A program made the translations under genes and the position numbers. Positions 43,401 through 53,190 of a stretch of 53,190 nt of DNA are shown here, piece by piece. The notes below the pieces were generated by a model, which saw only the letters and a program-made list of their open reading frames with translations, had not been told where the DNA came from and did no database searches. The DNA is from Brachionus koreanus (Eukaryota; Rotifera; Eurotatoria; Ploima; Brachionidae), in contig PJRA01000444.1 in NCBI GenBank assembly GCA_016987375.1, positions 787,569 to 840,758 on the forward strand, given 5' to 3'. Within the stretch, counting starts at the first letter, position 1; each line of letters begins with the position of its first letter.

Positions 43401-44392
43401 TCTAAACTATTCATTCAAAAAAGATATTAATTAGTCACTTATTAACATATCTGATTTATTGTTGTTGATTTGACTGTTTCAGTTTAACTAAAATGTCAGG
43501 CTCGTTAAATTTCAGATGTTTATTTAATCTTTTGGAAAAAATTTAAAAAATAATTTTTTTTTTAAATTCGAAAAAAAAATTAATAAAATTTTTTATGTAA
43601 TTAATTTTTTAAGTTTTTGCTTTTTTATTCAAAAAAAAGGTACCTACATGAATGTGCTGTTTTAAATTCGAGTAAAAAGTATTGAATTTAGAATAATTGA
43701 GAATAGCTTCTGACTCATGTTGAGATTTGATGGCCATGTTGCAACTAAATGTTTTACTTGATAAAAATCTTAGCCGAGTCTTAAGAGTCCAGTCAATTGG
43801 CAGCAGATTTTCATTTTCAAATCGATAAGTTATTTTTGATTCTTGTTTTTCCTCGCTTGATTTGTCTGCTTCTAGGGATTTTTCTGTAGACAAAGTGGAG
43901 CAAATATTTTTTATTATTTGAGGACATAGGTTTTTTAGTTTTATCTCGGTCTAATAAAAATTTGAAAAAGATAAACAAAACTTAATTGGGTTGTTTACCT
44001 TTGGTTTGACAAGTTGTTCAGTTTCTTTTTCGGGTGATTGTTTGTTTGATTTAAAAAAGGAAAATAAATCATTGCTCTAAAGTAAACATTAATTCATTTA
44101 AAGTAAAAAAGATAAAATTTAGAATAAATGTTGTTACTTCAGTTGGTAAGCTTGATGTATGAGTTAAATTGGCACCGATAGAAAACCGATTGAAAATGTT
44201 CCGAGTTATTTTTGCCTGCGGCTGTGCTAAATCTTCATTTTCTGCACCAGCATTTGGGTTTACAAGATCAGTTTTTCGCTTTAGCGATTTTGATCGAGAG
44301 AGAGAGACAACTTTGGGCTTTTTCCATGGTGAAGGTGGTGGCTGATTGTTTGTACTTACTGAATCAAGCGATGAAGACATTTTTATGATCAA
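40403..44392 (-). CDS. donson: DONSON replication fork protein
   Basis: Six exons on the minus strand: 44138-44392, 43999-44076, 43648-43950, 41698-41870, 40609-41648, 40403-40488. All phases fit, giving 644 codons against 566 in human. DONSON delivers GINS to the MCM helicase at origin firing and protects stalled forks in the nucleus. Recognised blocks are LPIDWTLKTRLRFLSS, SISYWTFPYLPWLNLYPRN, LYNSLKSNHCPYFYVLTHSF (split by an intron at W/NTS), TPSTKGLRQAL, and GPLTGVPPTLLSPLSFVGAT, followed by ITGP-type LIGPIMPYHIH. A long acidic run (about 25 of 30 residues, EEKDEEEEEDENDDD region) is inserted before DEWLEQIG. The last intron uses GTGATT as donor, less certain than the rest; if unused, the protein ends GKFCCDF at 40598. 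Intron 3 (41871-43647) holds transposon remains. Confidence 0.93.
42148..42240. repeat. short tandem repeat in DONSON intron 3
   Basis: Variants of AAACAAAATAACTTTTTGCA and AAACAAAATTACTACTTGCA alternate over about 90 bases, directly before the MULE relic. It may be subterminal repeat sequence of that element or simple expansion. Confidence 0.55.
42264..42492 (+). pseudogene. MULE transposase C-terminus (SWIM zinc finger) relic
   Basis: Reads SLLYRSCTCKNYLKEYTC then VHIISIAVKKK: a perfect SWIM finger (CxC, eight residues, CxH). After a stop and one frame change it ends NPIGCKPKRGRKPKSG, the basic tail typical of Mutator-like transposases. It lies in DONSON intron 3 in antisense orientation. 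The DDE core was not found, so this is a truncated, dead copy. Confidence 0.8.
42553..42742. mobile_element. piggyBac-type MITE with TTAA target duplications
   Basis: 190 bases bounded by TTAA on both sides (42549-42552 and 42743-42746). The inverted ends are CACTAGAACGCCCG and, read in reverse from the right end, CACTAGAAAGCCCG, followed inside the left end by GAGGGG..AGACCCC. TTAA target sites and C(A/C)CTAGA-type ends are the hallmark of piggyBac elements. It encodes nothing and must have been moved by a transposase elsewhere. Well preserved, in DONSON intron 3. Confidence 0.85.
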
Positions 44393-44989
44393 ATTTTAAT
44401 TTTAAAATTAAAATAATTTTATTCAATAGTCTTATTTTTTATCTAGTTTCAAAATTAGTTTAACCATTTAGGGCTCAATTAGCAACTAGATTTAATAAGT
44501 AAAATAAAATTGTTATTAATATAATTAGTGGTTATTTTGGTCTTTTAAAATGATTTTTTTCTCAATCAGTTTAAAAATACAAGTTTTGTTTTTCTATAAA
44601 ATTTCTAGTTTTGCTTAAAAATTTTATTTTTTTTTATCATTTTTGTAAAATAAAATTTAATATTATATCTAAAAGATAGAAAACAAAACAAAAAAACCAA
44701 AAAAATGATTATTTATTTTTGTAAATTGTTATTTAAACATATTGTGAGGTGGAACTTGAATATTTTTTCAAGAAGTCAAAAGCAACATCTGCTCACCGGA
44801 ATTAAAAAGTGTTCTATGTATGAATATAATGTTGATCATCATAAAATGAGAGTTCTTTATCCGTTTTGTTGTTGAAGTGGAAGAGAATGCCATATATGAA
44901 TACGTTAAAAAAATTTTTATGCTTAAACCAACATTTTTGCTTAATTTGACTTGATTTTTGTTTATGTAATATGATTTAAAAAAATGTCT
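44393..44989. other. intergenic upstream of DONSON
   Basis: AT-rich DNA presumably holding the DONSON promoter. A minus-strand 84-codon frame at 44768-45022 has no family resemblance and overlaps the LINE relic. Confidence 0.45.
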
Positions 44990-45690
44990 ATGTAATATGT
45001 GGGATGCCAAAGAACTTTTCAAACTATTTACTTCATTCTATTTTTTACTCGCTATATAAAATCGATACCAAAAGACGTCAGATGTGGTCTGTTTGCAGAT
45101 GACTGTATGTATTTGATCAACAAAAAATTCACTGAAGAAGTTATGCAAGATTTGGCAAAACGTGATCGATCACACCGAATTATTTTGTAGAAAGAATTAA
45201 TTATCAAAAATCAAGACAAATCAGACTAATTTTTTTTTTCAAAGGATAGTCAATAAAATTCTTTTATTAAAAATAGATGAAAAAGAAAGGTCCATTAAAA
45301 TCAAGTACACAATTATTCAGGAATCCAAATGGATCCTAAACAACTACAAGAAATACTTTGATATGGATACAGAAAAGACTACTAAAGCTTTCAATAAACA
45401 AAATACAAATAAAACTCTAAAAAATCCATGATAAAATCAATTTCCGATTACATTATTCCCCAAGGTGCTTGCCAGAAGATTAATTAACAACTCTTATTAG
45501 AACAAAACAAAAACTTATGAGCAATAAATTTCTACTCTTCAAAAACTTCAAATTTAAAATACTGATAGAAACAATGCACCAAGATCTAAACATCGAGCAG
45601 CTTAAGCCTCGCTTAGAAAAATGATCATAAAGTTTGCAGTCAGAAAGAATAAAGATTCACTAATCAATAAATTGTTTAAATAAATTAGAC
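44990..45690 (+). pseudogene. non-LTR retrotransposon relic (RT core to 3' end)
   Basis: With frame changes the sequence reads SIPKDVRCGLFADDCMYL, the FADD catalytic block of LINE reverse transcriptase. It continues to ETMHQDLNIEQLKPRLEK, then KFAVRKNKDSLINKLFK and a stop, which fits the end of ORF2 in jockey/CR1-like elements. The region between is broken by stops. It is a different, older copy than the element at 22748-24504. Confidence 0.72.
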
Positions 45691-46227
45691 ATTTTTAATT
45701 TTTAATCTAAAACTTTCAATTACTTTTATTTCATTATATTTCATTATATCTTTCTTTATATATCAAACAGTGATTAGCAGAGGGACTGAAAGGAAGACTT
45801 TTGCAATTTGAAATTCCCAAATTTATTTTCAAAATGAATAAAATTTTCTTTTTTTTCTGAATCAATGAGTTCAAATCCATATTTCATTTTTGTGCTCAAG
45901 ATGCATAAATTGTTTGTCTTATAAAAATTTGTTTCATGAAAAAACAATTGTAGCAGTAAGACTTGAGGCCTTAAACTTTGCTTTGAGCCTTTCCAATGTT
46001 TTTATTATACAAAATTTATTATTTTTGCTCTTTCAAATGAACATAGGATAGTTACATTTTTCGAAGTTATAGGAAGTATTTCAAGATCAAAAAAAAAATT
46101 TCTTAAGTGATTTAATAGGTGTTTAAAATAAGATAAATAACATATACACTTAAATTTTAAACAAAATAAAAACAGAATTTTCAATTTTTTTCTAATTTAA
46201 TTATCGGATTTTTTCTCTGCAACAAAA
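45691..46227. other. intergenic, no gene seen
   Basis: AT-rich DNA between the LINE relic and the 3' end of the CUB-domain gene. Nothing recognised. Confidence 0.5.
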
Positions 46228-49200
46228 TTAAAAATAAAAAAAATAAATGAAAAAATAAACAACAAAAATCATAATTCTATTATTATTCTCATTTAAATAA
46301 ATAATTGCCGCTTTGTTGACATCAATTGAATTCTCTTCTATTGACGCGATCGCTTTTGCTGAAACCAAATTATTTTTATGCAAAATTTTTTCTTTTTTAA
46401 TTTTACCTCGATCTAGGTTGGGAACAAAATTTTAATTTAATTAAAAAAAATAAAAACATTTTTCTTCATATAAAATAAATACTTGTATTTAGAAAATAAA
46501 ATGATGCCTGGAAACCTTTGCCGTCGAACACATTGTTCGAATAAAAAGTAACATGAAAAAAGCCTCCGTCTGATATTATGGTCCCAGGTTTATTAACACC
46601 ACAAAAGCGACTGTAAAATCTATCTCTGTTCTGAAAGTTGGACAACTCCACATAATCACTCTTAGTATCAGCTCCACATCTTGTGTTTTTTTTATTCAAG
46701 CATTAAAAAATTATTTGAATTTGGACAAATTTACTTACTGATTAACTCCTTCTATGTCAAATGTATGAAATGTTATTTGAACTTTTTCGTTCTTAAGGCC
46801 AATGAAGAAATAATGACATTCTAGATCTCTCGGATACAAACCGGGATAATTAGGTGTAGTGAAATATCCATTTTGATATTGTGTACTATTAAAATATATA
46901 TTGCATTCTCCATTCTTAACCAAAGCTTTACTCTCAATTGAATCAAAACCAAAGTCTAAAATTATCATTAAATTAAAATGATAAAAAATACATTTTTTTT
47001 AATAAACTTCCAAACCTTTGGTAAAACGATATCTAAGTAAATAGCCACTGTAATTTTTTCTTGAATGCACACTAGATTGTCCTGTTTCGAAGCTTCGTCT
47101 AACGGTTCTAAATCTGATTTGTAAAAAGTTGCTTGCTGATATAATTTGCCGTGGTGTAAATGATATATTTATACAATTGCATAAGTCATAATTTTGATTG
47201 TTTAAATTAACTGTCATTGAATGAGAACTATCATTTTTTTGATTAATTTGATTATCTTCATAAAATTTTAAGCATATTGAATCTGAGTAGCGACAACTAA
47301 AATGAATAATATTTAGGAAAAAAAGAATAAATTAGATTTTGTTTTTTATGTTTTTACTCAATTTTGTTGAATTTATTTACATCAAAAGGATAATACAATT
47401 CAAATGACTCGTAGAATATTTGAATACGCTCTCCAGGTTGGCCATAAAACTTGTAAATGCATTCGATGGGAGATCGCGATTTATGGTAGTTATTCAATTC
47501 GTGATAGACTGGTGGCTCTTTTAGATAACCATCATTATTCTTGGTGCCATTGTCACTGCGGATTATTATCACATTTTCACAGCAACCTTTGGTTAAATTT
47601 AGTTGTTAAAATTTACAATTTTTTTAGGATTATTTTTATAAAAAATTCAACTCAAAAACTTGCCTTCTTTTTTCTTTAACTTTAATTTGAAAAGAGTATA
47701 TTAATTGTTTCTAGTTTACTTAAATTAAGAAAGAAATTATTCAACAAAAAACTTAAAAATTTGTTTTTAATTCTAGATTAGGTTTACAAAAACTGATTTT
47801 TTATCTATTTTTTTTTGCATAAGTCATGAGGGACTTCTTTGTTTGGAAAAATATAGAAAATTTAAAATAAATAAAGAACAATCATTGATTATTTATTTCC
47901 TTGACAAGTAACTCGTGGTCACCTCTTGATGTCTAAAATTAATTAATATTAAAAAAATACAGAATAAAGTTTAAAGTCTTTTTCAATTCAAAAAGGGTAT
48001 AAGCTTTTACTTATCGAAATTTTGCATTTTTTAAAAGGTTGAATATTTTTTATTTTAGCATTTTTGTAATTCTAAAATTTTAACTCATATTAAACAGAAT
48101 TTAACAGTTTAACTCTTTGTTTATTCAATTCAAAAAAAAAACTTTAAATGAAAACTTTAAATAAAAATGTCAATTGTTAATTTTAAAAAAGGCTTATCAA
48201 CAAGAACAGTAACTCGTCAAGATTGAAGTTTGTGGGAAATTACTAAGAAAATCGTCTTTATGTACAGTTTTTCATAAGGATAAATATTTTTGATTAGAAT
48301 TGGATGTATTTTCCATAACAGAAAAGAATCATCAAACAGCTTAACTAGTAGCGAAATGAGAATGCTAATGAATTTGATAAAAAGGTGATGTTGTCTGTTT
48401 GATGTAGTAATAATACACTTAAAGCTGATTCCAGAGGATTTTGCAATAAATGCAAAACTTTATTTTGAACAATCAGAATGAATGTATGCTTCATTTCAAG
48501 AAAACTATGTTTCTTTGAGCAAACTAAAGCTGGATTTGTTTTCAAGATAACGCTTAACCTAACACAGCTAGAAGAACTGAAAGGGATCTTCTTACTTATC
48601 TAGCTTAAAGTACAGATCTTTCTCCTTATGATTATCATCTTTTATCTCTTTTTTGATTTGAAGATGCTTTTTTTTATTGATCGATAGAAAAAAGCAAAAT
48701 TTTTTGACACATCCTAATAGTTTCTAATTAGCTTTAAAAATAAGAAAAAAAATGTGGCATGTTGATTTGATTTAAGCTGTTTTTGTTTCTGGATTGATTC
48801 TGGACTTTATTTTCATTAATATTTTCTGTCTTAAATAGAAAAGACATCATTTATTTTCTTTATAAGAAATCTTGATTATAAATAAGTAATTAAAAATTTA
48901 ACCAAATTATCTATTCAATTAGTCTTAATTATATCAGTTGTAAATAAATATTAAAATATTGTTTAAGATGCTTTAAAAAAAAAAAGTTCTAAAAAATTTT
49001 AAAAAATTATCATTTTCAATTTATTTTTTAAAGTTAAACATTAAATTCTAAACTTATTGTCAAAATATATCAATTAATTTTTATTGTAAAAGGCGTAAAG
49101 ACAAGTTTAAGATTTATTTTTGATCTGAGCTTACTTGATTCTGTTTTGCTGTTTGAATTTAATCTTCGTACATAAGGACTGAGTTGTGTGTATCCATAAA

Positions 49201-49258
49201 ATTTGAGCGAAATTAGAAAAAAAATTCGAAATAAGTTTTTTTCCACTCGGATTTTCAT
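46228..49258 (-). CDS. two-CUB-domain membrane protein (SOL-1-like)
   Basis: Exons on the minus strand: 49135-49258, 47358-47586, 47016-47296, 46739-46955, 46483-46679, 46228-46358. Phases agree throughout, giving 392 codons. Exon 1 encodes a signal peptide (FRIFFLISLKFYGYTQLS). The first CUB-like domain spans exons 2-3 (ENVIIIRSDNGTK, DGYLKEPP, then GERIQIFYESFEL, and C-terminal FLQIRFRT). The second, in exons 4-5, is canonical: GYFTTPNYPGLYPRDLECHY, then EKVQITFHTFDIEG, CGADTKSDYVEL, FCG, and GKGFQASFYF. A short linker leads to one C-terminal hydrophobic segment (IMIFVVYFFIYFFYF) before the stop. Extracellular CUB pairs anchored this way occur in SOL-1/NETO-type receptor partners; the exact orthologue is unsure. 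A 6-base microexon may add two residues (46407-46412). Intron 1 holds a mariner relic. Exon 1 rests on signal peptide, donor and phase only. Confidence 0.8.
46407..46412 (-). other. candidate 6-base microexon of the CUB gene
   Basis: On the minus strand, ATCGAG is preceded by CCCAACCTAG (acceptor-like) and followed by GTAAAA (donor-like). Using it splits a 124-base intron into two of 70 and 48 bases, the usual size here, and keeps the frame, adding two residues. Skipping it also keeps the frame, so it could be alternative. Confidence 0.4.
48300..48690 (+). pseudogene. mariner transposase fragment (copy C)
   Basis: Shares words with copy B in the same order: GATAAAAAGGTGAT, TCTGTTTG, the GCAAAACTTTATT region, AATGTATGCTTC, and CAGATCTTTCTC..TTATGATTATCATCTTTT. 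VFQDNA in the middle matches the HQDNA catalytic block of mariner transposases. Many stops and frame changes. It lies in intron 1 of the CUB-domain gene, antisense to it. Confidence 0.75.
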
Positions 49259-51238
49259 TGATTAGCTAGTGAAAAATCCACAAATTAAAAAAGTATTTTG
49301 AAATCGTGATTCTGTTTTAATATCCGTATTAACTTTTTTGTTTTATTGGAAAAATCATAGCGCTCAAAAAATTTAATTAAAAAATCTATCAAACAAAAAA
49401 AAATTATATAGAAAAAAAGTGAGTGAACCATTGAAGTAACTTAGACTATTTCAAGTATATCGACAGATTTAATTCATTTTAGTGGTGAAATTCACACAAT
49501 AGCTTTTTTTTCAAGATAAATTTAATTTTTTCGATCAGGAAATTTATTTAACTTTAAATAGGCAGCCTATTGATTTTTATTAGAGTGACACATGAGAATT
49601 GTGAGCCAATTTTTGACTATAAATCCGCTTTAAGACAAATTTGGCCACGATCACTTGCATCGCTGACTACCTGTCCTTTTATTTGAGAAAAAAAAAATAA
49701 AACTTTTGAATAAATGAAGCGCTGATCGATCCAGATTAATTTATTAAATAAATTATTTAAATTAAAAAAATACAAATAAACAAACTAAGCACTGATTGCC
49801 AAATATTAAGAATTTATTTTTGTTTTTTTTTAAACAAAGCAATAAGCTAATAATAAATAGACAATTTAATTCACTGATTTGAAAAACAATCATTAGTTTC
49901 AATCGATTTGCATCATGATGCTGTTGTAAGTAAACAAGTAAAAATTCAGTTTCATTAATTAAGGTCTGTTTAAAGTACTTGACTAATTTAAAGGGTCACT
50001 TAAATTTATTTACATCGGAAAAAAAAAATCTTGTTGAAATTTATTTAATTAATTTAATGCGGGCTTTGTGTTTTTCTTGAAGCTAAAAAACCATCACATT
50101 TAATTGCCTAGATTTTTCTTTTTTATTTTAAGAAGATTATTTGCTAGAAAATTATAAAATTCAATTTAGAATATTTAGTTTTCTTATTTTAAACTCAAAG
50201 CATATATTTAGGCTAATAATTATAATTGATTATTAGAATCTTTCGGAAAAATTATCCAAAAAATTTTATGAAAATTGTTACAAATAAATTCTAAATTTTG
50301 ACATTTATTACTATTTATTTATTTATTTCAGTTAACGCCTAGAGGGGGATGTAAAAAAAATTTAAATTTAAAAGAATAATGTGTATAAGACAAAATTTAA
50401 GTTTTATCAAACTAACTAAAAAAATAAAAATAATTTGAATGCTAATTTTTCCTTTCTATTTTAATTTTACTAATTATTATTCATTTTATTGTTTTTTCTT
50501 CTCTTTTTTTTTTAATTTTTTTTTATTTATATGTATTTTTCCTGAATTAGAATTTTTTTGTTCGAAAAATATTTAAATTTTTTTATTTTGGTCTATTTCT
50601 AAAAAATCTTGGTGAATAAATGATTATAAAAAGACTTATTTGTACACTTGATCAAGTATTGATTTAACTAATGATTTAATTCTTCTGGAAAAAAAAACTT
50701 AGATTCATTCTGAAGTGTTTCCTATAAAAAAATTATTTGAAAAAAAGAAGACGAACACGATTTAATCGGAAATAATACGGCAAGAACTAATTAATCATTT
50801 TTATTTTTTTTGACTCTTTCAAAATTAATTTCTTAGTCTTCACCTGAAAAAAAAAGTCAAGTCATAACATTAATTTATTAAATTTACCTCAATAAAGCTT
50901 AGCATGAAATTTTTCAAAATTATTTTAGAATTTTTATCTCTAAAACGAAACAATATTCTACAGAAAGATTTAATTAATTTAATTTGAATTCAGTCTTTAG
51001 AAATGTAAAAAAAAATACTTTTTACCAAAAAGCAGTAGACAATAGCTTGCGAACTGCACTTATTATAATTGAAATATCTTTTTTTTTAGGTTCAGTGAAA
51101 TTTTTTACAAAACAAAAACTAATTCTAAAAAAATTTATTTTCTGAACATTTTTACTAGATCTCTAAATAAAAATGCAATATTTAAAGTTGCATCAATTCA
51201 TGAGTGTTTTCATGATTGTTTTAGTGACATGATTTAAT

Positions 51239-51473
51239 TTAATTAAAAGAACTAATATAAATAATTTTTAAAATTCGATTTCTAAAAACAACTTTTATGG
51301 GTATTTGGTAAATAAATATTTTTTTATTCTACGTTTTTTTAATCCATTTTTCTTACAATCTCGATTGAATAAGGAAATTTCTTTGATTTTATCGCTTAGT
51401 TTTTCTTCCAAATCTTCTAAGTTTTCTATGCTTTGATTTTCACTTCCTAGTATTTCTTTTAATTCACTGAATA
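51239..51473 (-). CDS. possible orphan exon, acidic/basic coiled coil
   Basis: After an acceptor-like TTTAAG, the minus strand is open for about 77 codons. Its composition is much less biased than the surroundings: SELKEILGSENQ, then NLEDLEEKLSDKIKEI, then SLFNRD. A GTAAGA donor lies at 51351-51356, so the exon may end at 51357; otherwise it runs to a stop at 51239. No flanking exons could be fixed and no family was recognised. Part of an unresolved minus-strand gene, or chance. Confidence 0.35.
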
Positions 51474-52999
51474 CTTAAATTTTGCTATATTTGCAGAGTA
51501 TTTAATTGCACCATGCTAAATTTAAAAAATTTGCTTTTTATTTAAAGAATAAAAGTTATTAGATTCATCAATATTTTTTCTGTTCTAATTATCTAAATTT
51601 CACAAAATCTTTTTTTTTTAAATACTTGATTGCTTTAACATTTGCTAATAAAAAATAAAAGGAAATCTTTACTAGTTGATTAGTAAGAAAATGTGTAATT
51701 AAAATTATTTGCTTAATTCATTTATTAAAAGAATCCTTATACAAAATTTGTTCAAGTTTAATTTGTTTTCAATATTTTATTTGATATTTTGAAAATAAAA
51801 ACCAAATTTACTTTGAATGATTTACAGCGCTCTATAAAATAATGATCATTTGGTTGAATTTATGTCCACTAATCAATTAAATCATAAATCACTATTAAAT
51901 TTTCAAAATTATCTATAAAAAAATACTCTAGGGAAATAATTATTAAAACTCGAAAATAAATTCATATTATTTATTAATTTACATAAATTTCTATAATTAA
52001 AAATAATATTTTTCTTTTAGAGATGAAGACTATCACTGAATAAAATAAAAAAAAGTTATTAAATTAAATTGTGTCAAAACAGTTTTGATTCAAATTCTTT
52101 TTTTCTATTGATCTTCTATAAACATACTTGAATGACAATTTAATGAGATTTGTAAAAAAATTTAGTTTATCAACACGAACAAATTTGCTTAAAGTATCCA
52201 AACTCAGTTAAAAGTCATGAATATGTGATTATTTGTTTGTTAAACAAGTTAAGCTCAAAGCCTTTAAGTTTCTTATTAATTTTATAACAATAGATGACTG
52301 ATTGCTATTCAGCTCGAATTAATTATCGAGGATGTTTAATGATTTATTTTTACTAAGAGACAGCATAGATGCTTTCACTTTTTTTCTAGTTGATTCTCTT
52401 ATTATTTTTCGATATGCCAGAAATCGATTCTAATCTAAAATTTGACAGATTTCAATTAAGTAATGAGACATATTTTTGCTGTCAACGTTTAAATCCCAAA
52501 AAATCTAAATATTATTAAATCCAGTCTGCCTATACATATTAACAAAATTAATTGACCGTAAAGCACAGCTCTAGTTTTAATTAGTAAACTGATTCTGCAA
52601 AATTTTCACTGGTTCATTGACATGATAAAAATACTGCAATCAAGTCAGCTTTTAAAAAAATTGGAAAAAATTTAAATAATAATAATTTTTTTTTTAATCT
52701 AATAAAAACAAATAAAATTAAACTTTACATTTCTGGAAATTTTCAAAATCACAGCGATCAAAATAGTATTTTATTTCATTGCGACCTAAAATTCATTAGA
52801 ATTTCAAATTTTTTAAGATTATCGAATCTTATCTAAAAAAGTTGTGTTGATAAAGTTAAACTAGAAAATTAGAAGGATTTTTATGATATGATTAATGAGA
52901 TTTTTTATCTATGATTTAATTAATTTCATAAATATGCTTTTTATATTCAAGTTATTATTTATAGAAAATGATAAAATTAAAACCTATCAGTCAAATAAA

Positions 53000-53190
53000 A
53001 AATTCCCTATCTTTTACATTTGAAACAGTTTTTCTTAAAACTAGAACACTGGTAGGTAAATGATTTTTTTGATTCCGTGAATTAATATGCCAAACTATAA
53101 CTTAAAAATCTGCTTAATTAAAAAAAATCAAAAAGATAAAATGATTTGAGAAAATGTTTTTATTTTTTTTTCGTTTCTAGATGAAAATGT
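53000..53190 (+). other. possible exon boundary at window end
   Basis: SLSFTFETVFLKTRTL is readable up to a GTAGGT donor at 53052-53057, and the window ends just after a good acceptor (CGTTTCTAG, about 53180) followed by ATGAAAATGT. This could be the start of a plus-strand gene continuing to the right. Very limited evidence. Confidence 0.2.

Larger units (their letters stand above)
49259..53190. other. 3.9 kb without a confirmed gene
   Basis: AT-rich. Apart from the exon-like pieces listed next, I saw no family resemblance. TTAACGCCTAGAGGGGGATG at about 50333 faintly recalls the piggyBac MITE ends but has no partner. Confidence 0.5.

Noticed and set aside
50330..50400. Third piggyBac MITE at TTAACGCCTAGAGGGGGATG
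   Set aside because: Only one end-like motif, with no inverted partner or second TTAA at a sensible distance.
1..53190. CRISPR arrays, bacterial operons, riboswitches, tRNA or rRNA genes
   Set aside because: The window is eukaryotic nuclear DNA with spliceosomal introns. No regularly spaced repeats and no tRNA B-box or cloverleaf were recognised by eye; a tRNAscan-SE and Infernal run would settle it.

Overview
The window is AT-rich eukaryotic DNA. Its genes are split by many very short introns (mostly 45-60 bases, GT...AG, often ending TTTAG or AAG), use the standard genetic code, and encode metazoan orthologues (TOP3A, DONSON, FAM13, PRDM8, a CUB-domain protein, a USP). Compact genes, about three-quarters A+T, several old transposon types and a proline-rich EF-hand protein would fit a small aquatic invertebrate such as a monogonont rotifer. 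The species is inference. Exon structures were built by hand from splice consensus, reading phase and family conservation; TOP3A, the helicase-like gene, FAM13, DONSON, the USP and the CUB gene close in frame across all exons.

Layout. 0-6 kb: mariner scrap, then TOP3A (+), whose one long intron holds nested inverted repeats. 6.9-12 kb: retroelement scrap, an intronless GRAM-domain membrane protein (-) and a FAM13-type protein without RhoGAP (-). 14-20 kb: PRDM8-like zinc-finger protein (+) and a p68-type DEAD-box protein in which every catalytic motif is replaced (+). 20.3-24.5 kb: a transposon-rich block with a young 193-bp inverted repeat around a reverse-transcriptase scrap, a hAT relic, and a 5'-truncated but open non-LTR retrotransposon (-).

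24.5-34.6 kb: a large inverted duplication. Two 2.28-kb arms, about 99.7% identical by eye, each carry a full copy of a 415-residue proline-rich EF-hand gene, head to head. The 5.5-kb unique spacer holds a tail-anchored coiled-coil gene (-). The retrotransposon abuts the outer end of the left arm exactly, and the right arm stops 57 bases before a USP start codon.

34.6-53.2 kb: a compact ubiquitin protease (+), a mariner relic, a small Cys-rich membrane protein (+), DONSON (-) whose long intron holds a MULE relic and an intact piggyBac-type MITE, another LINE relic, and a two-CUB-domain membrane protein (-) with a possible 6-base microexon. The last 4 kb hold only unassigned exon-like pieces.

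The genes do not form one pathway. TOP3A and DONSON both act in genome maintenance, but they lie about 35 kb apart and nothing suggests co-regulation. The two items most worth follow-up are the catalytically stripped helicase and the inverted duplication.
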